Origin: an uncultured Prevotellaceae bacterium
Lineage (GTDB): Bacteria > Bacteroidota > Bacteroidia > Bacteroidales > Muribaculaceae
Reading direction: 5' to 3'
Assembly (NCBI GenBank): GCA_937898675.1
Contig: CALEJB010000033.1
Coordinates: 28,403 to 92,402, forward strand
Length of the DNA stretch: 64,000 nt
The notes under the pieces are model-generated. The model searched no databases, was not told the DNA's origin, and worked only from the letters and a program-made list of their open reading frames with translations. The translations under genes and the position numbers were made by a program. Positions 52,618 to 60,932 of this stretch are shown here, one piece after another. Each line of letters starts with the position of its first letter. Positions within the stretch are counted from its first letter, which is position 1.

Positions 52618-54258
52618 ATGCTATTCAGGAAAAAATACGCCTCCATGACCAGCGACTTCGAGAACTACCTCAAGAGCCGCAACTGCCAGTATAATAAAGA
52701 GACTGAGGATGAACGCACAACCTACAGGTTTGACTACCAGGGTGGACACTTTGTCGCCAGCGTGCGCGACAAGTACAGCGACACGGTGATATACTTCCTC
52801 GCGTGTGGCGAGTACCCCTTGAGCCAACTAGACCAGGTGCGCAGCGCGTGCAACTACGTCAACGAGGGTCACATGCTCTTTAAGACCACCTACTCCATTG
52901 AGCACGAGCACAACTGCATCAAAACTCACATCTCGTTTTTTATCAACATTATCAGGCCCGAATCATTGGACCTGATGCTCTCGTGCATATTCCAAGCCAG
53001 CCACGAACTGAACAGCACCATCGACAAGGCCATCGATGCCGCCAAGCAGCACAATGCCGACGACTTGGAGTGGAACAACGTGCAAAACGCGCGTGAGACG
53101 TACCTGCTGCGCCAGCAGGAACTGCGGCACCAGCAACTGCCCGACGACCTCAATAGCGGCACCCAGGCACTGACGCTGCAACGCGTGCTCAACGTGATGG
53201 CACCGCAGTTGCAGCCGACGTTCCGGTACATGACCGTGAACACCGCCGACGGCCAGCAGCGCATCGAGGACGCCGGCGACATCCAGGGCTATGACCTGCG
53301 CCGCGTGCTCACTACCGGCGAGGGGCAGGATGCCGCCTTTGCCCGCGACTACGCCCTCATCGACCTGCACTACACCGAGGGCACCTGCACCAAGTCCCGC
53401 ATGCTCACCATTGCCGTCACCGCCGAGGGCGCCGACGAGCACGCGCTGTACAGCCGCATCACCGTCACCACACCACCGCGCAATGTGAGTGCCACCGCGT
53501 CGCTGAACAACAAAGAGGCCCGCTATCCGCACAGCATGAGCCTGCTCACCGCCCTAGACCGCAGCACCGACAAGCAGCACTACCAGGAGTTTGACTACAT
53601 GTGGACCGATGCCCAACTCAAGCTAAAAAACGGCGAGACGCTGGATGAGGACCAGATGCTGCTGTGCCGCGTCACCACCCCGCAGGTGGCCTACAACCTG
53701 TACTGGGGCCAGCAGATGTTCAACGATGAGCGCTACGTCGAGGCCATCATTCACTATGAAAATGTGTTCAACTACTGCCGCCGCCACTACTTTGACATGA
53801 AGAAAGAAGATAAGGGCATGTTACAGGAAGTGGCCTACAAACTAGGATTCTGCTATAACGAACTCCAACTCTACAAGCAGGCCTATTACTACCTGAACAT
53901 GTGCTCGCGAGACGGCAAAATCGACCACATCATGGAGTTCGTCAACACCTTGGTCAACGGCAAGGACCACCGCACCCTCAACTTCTTGGACGAAATTATG
54001 GCGCAAGTACAGGAGAACTACAAGGACGATGAAGAAGTGCCCGGCAATGTCCTTCAGCTTGTCAACTTCTTGAAGCGCCGCCGCGCCTATACACTCATCA
54101 ACTTTGGCCAACTCGACGCAGCCGAGAAGATATTCACCCAGATGCTCAACGAGGAGGAGAACGCCGACTATGCCATCAACGAGCTCGAATACATCAAGAG
54201 ACTGCGCGAGCAGCAGGGCAACGGCGAGGACGGTGAAGAGTTAGGAGTTAAGAGTTAG
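52618..54258 (+). CDS. Large cytoplasmic protein with YbjN-like N-domain and TPR region
   Basis: A 546-residue soluble protein. Residues about 10-120 (FENYLKSRNCQYN..., GGHFVASVRDKYSDTVIYFLA, LDQVRSACNYVNEGHMLFK) resemble the YbjN / type III chaperone-like fold; this is a tentative match. Residues about 345-520 show TPR-type helices (NLYWGQQMFNDERYVEAIIHYENVF, KLGFCYNELQLYKQAYYYLNMC, AYTLINFGQLDAAEKIFTQML). The last codons (ELGVKS) and stop lie within a GAGTTAG repeat array and may be a recent C-terminal extension. Function unknown; probably cotranscribed with the solute-binding protein. Confidence 0.75.
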   Translation: MLFRKKYASMTSDFENYLKSRNCQYNKETEDERTTYRFDYQGGHFVASVRDKYSDTVIYFLACGEYPLSQLDQVRSACNYVNEGHMLFKTTYSIEHEHNCIKTHISFFINIIRPESLDLMLSCIFQASHELNSTIDKAIDAAKQHNADDLEWNNVQNARETYLLRQQELRHQQLPDDLNSGTQALTLQRVLNVMAPQLQPTFRYMTVNTADGQQRIEDAGDIQGYDLRRVLTTGEGQDAAFARDYALIDLHYTEGTCTKSRMLTIAVTAEGADEHALYSRITVTTPPRNVSATASLNNKEARYPHSMSLLTALDRSTDKQHYQEFDYMWTDAQLKLKNGETLDEDQMLLCRVTTPQVAYNLYWGQQMFNDERYVEAIIHYENVFNYCRRHYFDMKKEDKGMLQEVAYKLGFCYNELQLYKQAYYYLNMCSRDGKIDHIMEFVNTLVNGKDHRTLNFLDEIMAQVQENYKDDEEVPGNVLQLVNFLKRRRAYTLINFGQLDAAEKIFTQMLNEEENADYAINELEYIKRLREQQGNGEDGEELGVKS

Positions 54259-54264
54259 GAGTTA
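54238..54264 (+). repeat. Copy 4 of the GAGTGAG/GAGTTAG repeat family
   Basis: GAGTTAGGAGTTAAGAGTTA then GGAGTTAC spans the 3' end of the TPR protein gene and the 3' end of the convergent membrane protein gene. Confidence 0.6.
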
Positions 54265-54897
54265 CTTTTGATGATTGTAGAGCGCTACAAAGAAAATGAG
54301 CATTCCAACCCAGCCCAGCAGCCCTAACACGGCGCTTGTCTTGTACCATGCCAACGCATTCATTGAACCTGGACCGGTCGCATATTGAATGATGTTGATG
54401 GAAATGTTGGCCAGTGCGCGCAATGCCAAGACACATGACGAAATGAGCGCCACCAGCGTGGGGGTGTTGATGGTCGTGGCTTGGGTTCTATTATAGAGGG
54501 ACTTGAAGAAGAAGATAATGCCTATCCATGCCAGCGGCCAGATGACATTGGTAACCGTGGTGAGCACCATCAGCCCGCGCGAACCTTGGACATCGGCAAG
54601 ATACAGCGCCGTGTTGATGGTGTCGCACAATACCATGACACACACCGAGGCGAGCGCGAACAGCGTGGCCCTGCGGGTGCTCGCGGCCCCGATTTTGACC
54701 GATTTCTTATATAGCGCAACGAAAAAAACTAAAATTCCAATCCAGCCTATCTCAAAAAGCACTTCGCTTGCCTTGTACCAGAGCACAAGCCGGCTGCCCA
54801 GAAAATGAATGAAACTGAAAGTAAAGTATAAAAATTGGCTTAACAAGATGGCGCACACCGAGATGAGCGCGATGAACGAGGCAGATTTTATTTTCAT
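54262..54897 (-). CDS. Six-helix membrane protein with threefold internal repeat
   Basis: A 211-residue protein with six hydrophobic segments. The sequence is built from three units of about 70 residues, each ending in a W-[IV]-G-[IM]-x-[IV]-F-F segment followed by LY: WIGILVFFVALYKKS (about 52-66), WIGIIFFFKSLYNRT (about 124-138) and WVGMLIFFVALYNHQK (196-211). Each unit also begins with a [TA]xxALIS-type helix. No known family recognised. The promoter at 54925-54932 gives a 20-nt leader. Confidence 0.75.
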   Translation of the reverse strand: MKIKSASFIALISVCAILLSQFLYFTFSFIHFLGSRLVLWYKASEVLFEIGWIGILVFFVALYKKSVKIGAASTRRATLFALASVCVMVLCDTINTALYLADVQGSRGLMVLTTVTNVIWPLAWIGIIFFFKSLYNRTQATTINTPTLVALISSCVLALRALANISINIIQYATGPGSMNALAWYKTSAVLGLLGWVGMLIFFVALYNHQK

Positions 54898-54924
54898 GTC
54901 AACATATCTTAATAATCACTGAGG

Positions 54925-54932
54925 CAAAAATA
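54925..54932 (-). promoter_or_regulatory. -7 box of the six-helix membrane protein gene
   Basis: TATTTTTG on the minus strand. Confidence 0.5.
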
Positions 54933-55032
54933 GCAATAATTTTGAAATTAACCATTGACACTGTCCACAAGCGAGGCGCGGACCATCATCCCGGACCGCG
55001 CCTCGCCTTATATTTCTGGTGTGATATTGCCG

Positions 55033-55950
55033 TCAGGATTTGGCGTTGACGGCGGTCTCGAAGTAGCGGGGAACCGGGATTTCAAACTCCATAGCCTCGC
55101 CGGTGACGGGGTGACGGAAAGCCAGTCGCCAGGCATGCAGGCACATGCGGCGCCCGGGCTGGTCCTGATGACCGTACTTGCCATCGCCCACCACAGGGTG
55201 GCCAATGTCGGCCATGTGGACGCGAATCTGGTTTTTGCGACCGGTGAGCAGGTGCAAATACAGCACCGAGCGCTCGGGACCCTCGTCCACCACTTCCCAC
55301 TCGGTGGCGGCGAACTTGCCGCCATCGTCCACGGGGCTGCTCACCACCACCATGCGGTCGGTGTCGTGCAGCCAGCTCTCGACTTTGCCCGCTGGATGTT
55401 CCATGTGCCCCTCGACCACGGCAGCATAGCGGCGGTCGATGATGGTGTGGTGCCAGTCGGCGGTCATCTGCTGCTGCACCTCGACGCTCTTGGCATAGAC
55501 CATGAGCCCCGACGTGCGGCAGTCGAGACGGTGCACCACATGGGCGGTGCAACGCTGGCGGGTCTCGGCAAAATGCTTGTCGAGCAGGGTCTTCATGTTG
55601 AGGCTGCCAGCGCCCACGGGCATCGACAGCACGCCCTCGCGCTTGTCCACCACAACAACCTGGCGGTCCTCATAGATGATGCGGTAATAGGGACTATTGG
55701 CCGCTGCGGGCTGCGCGTGGCGGCGAATCTTGACCACGCTGCCGGCGTCAAGGGGGAAGTCCACATGGGTCTGCACCTGGCCATCGACGGTGATGCCGCC
55801 GCGGGCGAGGATGGACTTGGCCTTGTTGCGGCTGATGCCGTCAAGGGTGTGCATAACAAAGTTGAGCAATTTATCTGCTTGCTTGACGGTAACGACAACG
55901 CCCTTGTCGTCGTTGCGCGGAACGCGGTGGTTGTGGCCTCGGTTAGGCAT
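55033..55950 (-). CDS. RluA-family pseudouridine synthase
   Basis: A 305-residue protein. An N-terminal S4 RNA-binding domain (about 20-80; LLNFVMHTLDGISRNKAKSILARGGITVDG) is followed by the catalytic domain with HVVHRLDCRTSGL, where the Asp of HRLD is the nucleophile, and LLTGRKNQIRVH near the end. RluA/RluC/RluD enzymes convert specific uridines in 23S rRNA or tRNA; the exact target cannot be told. It follows dnaJ by 36 nt on the same strand. Confidence 0.93.
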   Translation of the reverse strand: MPNRGHNHRVPRNDDKGVVVTVKQADKLLNFVMHTLDGISRNKAKSILARGGITVDGQVQTHVDFPLDAGSVVKIRRHAQPAAANSPYYRIIYEDRQVVVVDKREGVLSMPVGAGSLNMKTLLDKHFAETRQRCTAHVVHRLDCRTSGLMVYAKSVEVQQQMTADWHHTIIDRRYAAVVEGHMEHPAGKVESWLHDTDRMVVVSSPVDDGGKFAATEWEVVDEGPERSVLYLHLLTGRKNQIRVHMADIGHPVVGDGKYGHQDQPGRRMCLHAWRLAFRHPVTGEAMEFEIPVPRYFETAVNAKS

Positions 55951-55986
55951 ATTATGAGTTATTGTTTGTGGTGTTACAAGCCGCCA

Positions 55987-57162
55987 TCAGTCAAAGATGT
56001 GGCGCAGACGAGAGAAGATGCGGTTCTTGTCCGACTCGGCAGGCTTGACATGCTCGCCGCCCTGGAGCGCTAAGATGGCCTGTTTCTCCTTGTCGGTCAA
56101 TTTCTCGGGCATATAGACCATGACATTGACCAACAGATCTCCCGAGCCGTAGCGCTCGGGCGAGGGCAATCCCTTGCCGCGCAGGCGCAGGATGCTGCCG
56201 GGCTGGGTGCCGGGCTTGATGGTCACGCGTGCCTTGCCATCGACAGTGGGCACCTCGACCTTGCCGCCCAGGACCGCCGTGGGGATATCGAGCATGAGGT
56301 TGTAGATGAGGTCGTTGCCGTCGCGGGTAAGTTGTGCGTCCCGCACCTCCTCGATGACCACGAGCAGGTCGCCGGGCACGCCGCCGCCGGGGGCGTCGTT
56401 GCCCTGACGGGCCATGCGCAGCGTCATGCCGGCGGACACGCCGGCGGGAATGCTGATGCTCACCACTTCCTCCTTGCGCACCAATCCCTTGCCGCCGCAG
56501 TGGGGACAAGTCTCCCTAATGCGCTTGCCGCTGCCGCCGCAGGTGTGGCACACCGACTGGGACTGCATGGTGCCGAACATCGTGCGCTGCATGCGCACCT
56601 CCACGCCGTCGCCGTGGCAGGTGGGGCATGTCTCAAGGGCCGTTCCATCCTTGGCGCCAGTGCCGCCGCAAGGGTTACACGACTTCATGCGCGGGATGCG
56701 GAGTTTCTTTTCGGTTCCCTTGGCAACCTCGGCAAGCGTCATCTTGACCCGCACGCGCAGGTCGGTGCCGCGGCGCACGCGCTGGGCCTGCTGGCCGCCA
56801 CCGCCGAACATGTCACCGAAAGCGCCAAAGCCTCCAAAGCCACCGCCAAACAGGTCGCCAAACTGCCGCAGGATGTCTTCCATCGACATACCGCCGCCAA
56901 AGCCGCCACCACCGCCCATCTGCTCACCGGCAAAGCCAAACTGGTCGTAACGGGCGCGCTTGTCGGGATCGCTGAGGACATTATAGGCCTCGGCAGCCTC
57001 CTTGAACTTCTCCTCGGCAGCCTTCTTCTCGGCATCGCTCTTGCCGTTCTGTTTATCGGGATGGTATTGGATTGCGAGTTTGCGGTAGGCCTTCTTCAGT
57101 TCATCGGCCGAGGCGTTCTTGTCCACGCCCAGCACCTCGTAGTAATCTCTCTTTTGAGCCAT
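55987..57162 (-). CDS. dnaJ: DnaJ co-chaperone
   Basis: A 391-residue type I J-protein. J-domain with HPD in YHPDKQNG (about residues 33-35), a Gly/Phe/Met-rich segment (about 80-125), four CxxCxGxG zinc-finger motifs (CNPCGGTG, CPTCHGDG, CHTCGGSG, CPHCGGKG) and the C-terminal substrate-binding domain. It stimulates DnaK ATPase and delivers clients. It lies 18 nt after grpE, the usual pairing; dnaK is not in the window. Confidence 0.97.
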   Translation of the reverse strand: MAQKRDYYEVLGVDKNASADELKKAYRKLAIQYHPDKQNGKSDAEKKAAEEKFKEAAEAYNVLSDPDKRARYDQFGFAGEQMGGGGGFGGGMSMEDILRQFGDLFGGGFGGFGAFGDMFGGGGQQAQRVRRGTDLRVRVKMTLAEVAKGTEKKLRIPRMKSCNPCGGTGAKDGTALETCPTCHGDGVEVRMQRTMFGTMQSQSVCHTCGGSGKRIRETCPHCGGKGLVRKEEVVSISIPAGVSAGMTLRMARQGNDAPGGGVPGDLLVVIEEVRDAQLTRDGNDLIYNLMLDIPTAVLGGKVEVPTVDGKARVTIKPGTQPGSILRLRGKGLPSPERYGSGDLLVNVMVYMPEKLTDKEKQAILALQGGEHVKPAESDKNRIFSRLRHIFD

Positions 57163-57180
57163 AATGTTCTCTGGTATGCT

Positions 57181-57783
57181 TTAACTGCCCACGACCACCT
57201 TGGCGTGGCGTAGCACCTTGTCGTTAATTTTATAACCCTTGATGGTGGTGTCGATGACCTTGCCCTTCATCGAGGGGTCGGGAGCGGGGAACATGGTCAC
57301 CGCCTCGTGCTCATCTTCGTTGAAGTCCTTGCCTGTCGACTCGATGGGGGTGACATGCTGGCTGGCCAGGTACTTGACAAACTTGCCGTGGATAAGGTCC
57401 ACGCCCTCCTTGATGCTGTCGAGGTCACCGCCGCGGGCAATGGCGTCGATGGCGCGTTCCAGATCGTCGACGACGGGCAGCAGGTCGCGCATGGCGCCCT
57501 CGGCGCCGTTCTTGATGAGTTCGGCTTTCTCGTTGAGCGTGCGGCGTCGAAAGTTCTCGAAGTCGGCCATCAGGAACAGGTATTCCTTCTTCTCCTTCTC
57601 GAGCGCGGCCTCCAGTTCGGCGATGCGCTGTGCGGGGTCGGCCTCGGGCTGCTCCGTTTGCTCAATCTGCTCGGCCTCGGGCTGCTGCTCACTGGCAGCC
57701 TGCTGCGGAGTTTCCTGGGGGGTGTTCACTTCCTCGGGAGCAGCAGGTTCGCTATTGACTTTGTTCTTTTTCTTCTTAGACAT
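57181..57783 (-). CDS. grpE: GrpE nucleotide exchange factor
   Basis: A 200-residue protein. It has a Lys-rich start (MSKKKKNKVNSE), an acidic, Gln/Glu-rich disordered region, a long dimerising helix (RIAELEAALEKEKKEYLFLMADFENFRRRT) and the C-terminal beta domain with GVDLIHGKFVKYL and the terminal GYKINDKVLRHAKVVV. It releases ADP from DnaK. The start at 57783 is preferred to an upstream extension lacking family character. No -7 box was seen. Confidence 0.95.
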   Translation of the reverse strand: MSKKKKNKVNSEPAAPEEVNTPQETPQQAASEQQPEAEQIEQTEQPEADPAQRIAELEAALEKEKKEYLFLMADFENFRRRTLNEKAELIKNGAEGAMRDLLPVVDDLERAIDAIARGGDLDSIKEGVDLIHGKFVKYLASQHVTPIESTGKDFNEDEHEAVTMFPAPDPSMKGKVIDTTIKGYKINDKVLRHAKVVVGS

Positions 57784-57937
57784 GAGTGATGTTGATATAT
57801 TTTTTGATTTGATTTTACTTGGTTTTGCGTTGCGTGCCCCGCAGCGATGCCGGAGGGAGCGCATTACAAAAAGCACACTGCAAGAACCACTCCAACGGCC
57901 AGGCTGTGGCGGTTTCGACCCGTTGGCGGTGCCGCGC

Positions 57938-58762
57938 CTATAGTTTCAGGACAAACGTGGCGCAATCGGTAAAAGTGTCAGCAGCCTGTTCTGCCAGTTT
58001 GTCATTATCAAAAATGCCAAACACCGTTGAACCCGAGCCCGACATGGCGGCATACGGCGCCCCAGCATCGATGAGCATCGACTTGACGACCCACAACTGC
58101 GGCAGCACGCCAAAGACGCTCGGCTCAAAGTCGTTGACCATCAGTCCATCCCATGCCGCAACAGGCATCTTGATGACACGGCGCAGGTCATCGGCGGGCG
58201 CATGGGGCGAGACGCGGCTGTAGGCCGTGCGGGTGTCCACACCGACGGACGGCTTGACCAGCAGCAGCGTGCGGCCCTTGAGGTCCACCTCGACTGGCGT
58301 GAGCACATCGCCGATGCCTGTGGCCATCATGGGGCGGTTGTAGATAAAAAACGCGCAATCGGCCCCCAAGGTTGCTGCCATCGCGGCAAGTTCGGCATCG
58401 CTGATGCGCAGGCCAAACATCTTGTTGAGCACCACCATCGCATGAGCGGCATCGCTCGAGCCGCCACCCAGTCCGGCGCCGTCGGGGATGCGCTTATAGA
58501 GGTGCATCGCCACAGGCGGCAGGCCGCAGCGCTGCTCCATCAGGCGATAGGCCTTCATGACCAAGTTTTTCTCCGCTGGGCAATCCACGGGATTGCCATA
58601 GCAAGTGAGTGTCGTGCCCTCGCCCTGTGCGGCTGGAACAATCTCCAGCACATCGGTCAGGGGAATAGGGAAAAACACGGTCTCGATGTTGTGGTAGCCG
58701 TCGGGGCGGCGTTCCACGATGTTCAAACCCAGGTTGATCTTGGCGTTAGGAAATGTTATCAT
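57938..58762 (-). CDS. ispE: 4-diphosphocytidyl-2-C-methyl-D-erythritol kinase
   Basis: A 274-residue GHMP kinase of the MEP isoprenoid pathway. It starts with FPNAKINLGLNI, contains the ATP-binding motif PDGAGLGGGSSDAAH (about 92-106) and ends with the motif MSGSGSTVFGIF. It phosphorylates CDP-methylerythritol. It lies 14 nt after the cardiolipin synthase gene on the same strand and is probably cotranscribed. Confidence 0.95.
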   Translation of the reverse strand: MITFPNAKINLGLNIVERRPDGYHNIETVFFPIPLTDVLEIVPAAQGEGTTLTCYGNPVDCPAEKNLVMKAYRLMEQRCGLPPVAMHLYKRIPDGAGLGGGSSDAAHAMVVLNKMFGLRISDAELAAMAATLGADCAFFIYNRPMMATGIGDVLTPVEVDLKGRTLLLVKPSVGVDTRTAYSRVSPHAPADDLRRVIKMPVAAWDGLMVNDFEPSVFGVLPQLWVVKSMLIDAGAPYAAMSGSGSTVFGIFDNDKLAEQAADTFTDCATFVLKL

Positions 58763-58776
58763 CGGTTGTCGGTAAA

Positions 58777-60222
58777 TTACAGGATGGGGCTGATGAGACG
58801 GACGACGGACTCGAGGGCCTTCTGCACGAGCGGGCGGCGTTTCCAGCGGCCCATGCTCATGCGCGCGGACTGCTGCATGTCCTGCTCAAAGATGTCCTTC
58901 ATCTGGCGGTTGAAGCCCTTGTCATAGACCAGAGCGTTAATCTCGAAGTTGTGCTCAAAGCTGCGGAAGTCGAAATTGGTCGAGCCCGAGGTAACGAACT
59001 CGTCATCGATGATGAGCACCTTGGCGTGCAGCATCGTGGGCTCGTAAAAGTAAATCTTAATGCCCGCAAGCAGGCACTCCTTGATGTAAGACCCAGTGGC
59101 CAGCTGCAGCAGACGGGAGTCGGTGCGGGCCGGCAACATCACGCGCACATCCACGCCCGACAACGCGCCGCTCTGCAGCACCTGCAGTAAGGCGTCGCTG
59201 GGCAGGAAATAGGGCGTCTGCAGATAGACGCTGCGCTTGGCCAGCGAGATGGCGTTGAGAAAAATCATCGAGATGTTGTTCCAGCGGCTGGCGGGCCCGC
59301 TGTTGGCCATCTGCATCAGGCATCCGCCGCCGTCGGGGCGGGCGATGGGCTGGGCCTCCACATTCAGCAGCTTGCGCGTAGTAAAGTTCCAGTCGATGGC
59401 AAACGAGGCCTGCAGCGCCGACACCGCCTCGCCGGTGATGCGGTAATGGGTGTCGCGCCAGGGACGCTGCTTCTTGCTGCCCGTGACATAGCGGTCGGCG
59501 ATGTTCATGCCGCCCATGTAACCCACCTTGCCGTCGATGACCGCCACCTTGCGGTGGTTGCGCCAGTTGATGCGGAAGGGCATGTTGGCCAGCGTCACCT
59601 GCATGAAGGCATGCACCTCGATGCCCGCGCTGCGCATGAGTTTGAGCGCCCTTGCCGACATGGGATGAGAACCCACATAGTCATACAGCACCCTCACGGC
59701 GACGCCCTGGCGCGCCTTGTCTGCCAGCAGACCGATGATTTCCTTGCCGATGGCGTCGTACTCGATGATGAAATACTGGATGTGGATATAGTCTTGGGCC
59801 GCGGCGATATCGCGCTTGAGGGCGTCAAACTTGTCCTGCCCCGAGGTGAACGCATCGATGCTGTTGCCGGCAAACAGGTGTGGCTCGATGAGTTTGTCAA
59901 CCATCGCGATAATCTGGTGCGACTCGTCGGTCAGCCCCTCGGGCAACTCGCCGTGCTCGGGAAAGTGATTCATCGCCCGCAGTTCTCGCAGGTCGGAGCG
60001 GGAAATAAGCTTCATGCCCTTGAGGCTGCGGCCAAACACCAGATAAATGATAAGTCCCGCCACAGGCAGCAACAGCAGCACCAGCACCCACGCCATAGAC
60101 TTGACGGGGTTGCGGTTCTCACTGATTACCACACCAATTACCGTGAGCGACGCAAGCAAATACAAAATCGTGAAGACTTTGAATACCACATGTGCGTATG
60201 GGAACAACTCGGCCAGTATCAT
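58777..60222 (-). CDS. cls: Cardiolipin synthase
   Basis: A 481-residue phospholipase D superfamily enzyme. Two N-terminal transmembrane helices (about 12-29 and 40-60), an extended PLD domain with the two catalytic motifs: HRKVAVID (first HKD, about residue 223) and HAKVLIID (second HKD, about 404), each followed by a Gly/Asn-rich stretch (GGMNIADRY, GSTNFDFRS). It condenses two phosphatidylglycerol molecules to cardiolipin in the inner membrane. ispE follows. Confidence 0.95.
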   Translation of the reverse strand: MILAELFPYAHVVFKVFTILYLLASLTVIGVVISENRNPVKSMAWVLVLLLLPVAGLIIYLVFGRSLKGMKLISRSDLRELRAMNHFPEHGELPEGLTDESHQIIAMVDKLIEPHLFAGNSIDAFTSGQDKFDALKRDIAAAQDYIHIQYFIIEYDAIGKEIIGLLADKARQGVAVRVLYDYVGSHPMSARALKLMRSAGIEVHAFMQVTLANMPFRINWRNHRKVAVIDGKVGYMGGMNIADRYVTGSKKQRPWRDTHYRITGEAVSALQASFAIDWNFTTRKLLNVEAQPIARPDGGGCLMQMANSGPASRWNNISMIFLNAISLAKRSVYLQTPYFLPSDALLQVLQSGALSGVDVRVMLPARTDSRLLQLATGSYIKECLLAGIKIYFYEPTMLHAKVLIIDDEFVTSGSTNFDFRSFEHNFEINALVYDKGFNRQMKDIFEQDMQQSARMSMGRWKRRPLVQKALESVVRLISPIL

Positions 60223-60354
60223 CTCACAGGTTTTGAGGTATTTAGTTCACTGGATATATCTAATTTATCAACAATGGACGCGACCATGCCACGTCCATTC
60301 AAAGTCGTCTCAACAGCCGCACGGCGGCGCATGCCCTGTCACAAAGGCTCATCC

Positions 60355-60669
60355 TTAACGCACTACCACCTTGCGGGACCACTGGTTGCTGCACTTGACG
60401 ATGTAGAAACCCTTGCGGATTTCCACCGTGACGCGCTGGTCGGCGCTGACGCGCACCACCTTGACCAGTTGGCCGGTAATCGAGTAGATGTTGAACGTGG
60501 CATCACTGTTGCCCGCCGTGAAGATGATGCGCCCCTCCCCACCCTGGGCCGTCGGACCCGCAGCGAGAGTCTCGACGCGCTGTGGCAGGAAGCTGTCAGA
60601 AACAGGCACAGCCTGCACTGCGGCAACGGCCAGCATCATGGCGGCAACTATGTAAAGCAATCGTTTCAT
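60355..60669 (-). CDS. Very small exported protein made almost only of a T9SS-like sorting domain
   Basis: A 104-residue protein with a signal peptide (MKRLLYIVAAMMLAVAAVQA), a 20-25-residue linker and then a complete type A-like C-terminal domain (about 45-104; IIFTAGNSDATFNIYSITGQLVKVVRVSADQRVTVEI split across strands, ending in WSRKVVVR). No cargo domain is present between signal peptide and sorting domain. It could be a remnant of a larger gene or a free-standing adaptor. It has its own promoter (60696-60703). Confidence 0.75.
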   Translation of the reverse strand: MKRLLYIVAAMMLAVAAVQAVPVSDSFLPQRVETLAAGPTAQGGEGRIIFTAGNSDATFNIYSITGQLVKVVRVSADQRVTVEIRKGFYIVKCSNQWSRKVVVR

Positions 60670-60695
60670 CTTGTTGTCAATTCATTTACAACCTG

Positions 60696-60725
60696 CAAAT
60701 TTACTGCTTTTTTGGCAATTATCAA
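60696..60725 (-). promoter_or_regulatory. Promoter of the sorting-domain protein gene
   Basis: TAAATTTG (60703-60696) and TTG (60725-60723), 19-nt gap, on the minus strand. Confidence 0.6.
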
Positions 60726-60859
60726 GCCTTTTTACCGAAAAAAGCATGTTTTAGGCATTCGCCAAGAAATGACGGGAACAATCCCGCTTCCTGACTGCTC
60801 ATTAGACTCGGCGGGAGTGGGAAAGTTACATCGCCTTGCCGCAAATTAACAAGAAATAA

Positions 60860-60893
60860 GAAAACAAGCCGGCCGGGAAAAACATTCCCGGCC
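60860..60893 (-). terminator. Terminator of the C10 peptidase gene
   Basis: Nine-base arms GGCCGGGAA/TTCCCGGCC with a 5-nt loop, followed on the minus strand by GGCTTGTTTTCTT. Confidence 0.7.
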
Positions 60894-60932
60894 AGCCATG
60901 CTATAGAAATGTCAAATGTCTCGTACTGCCGA

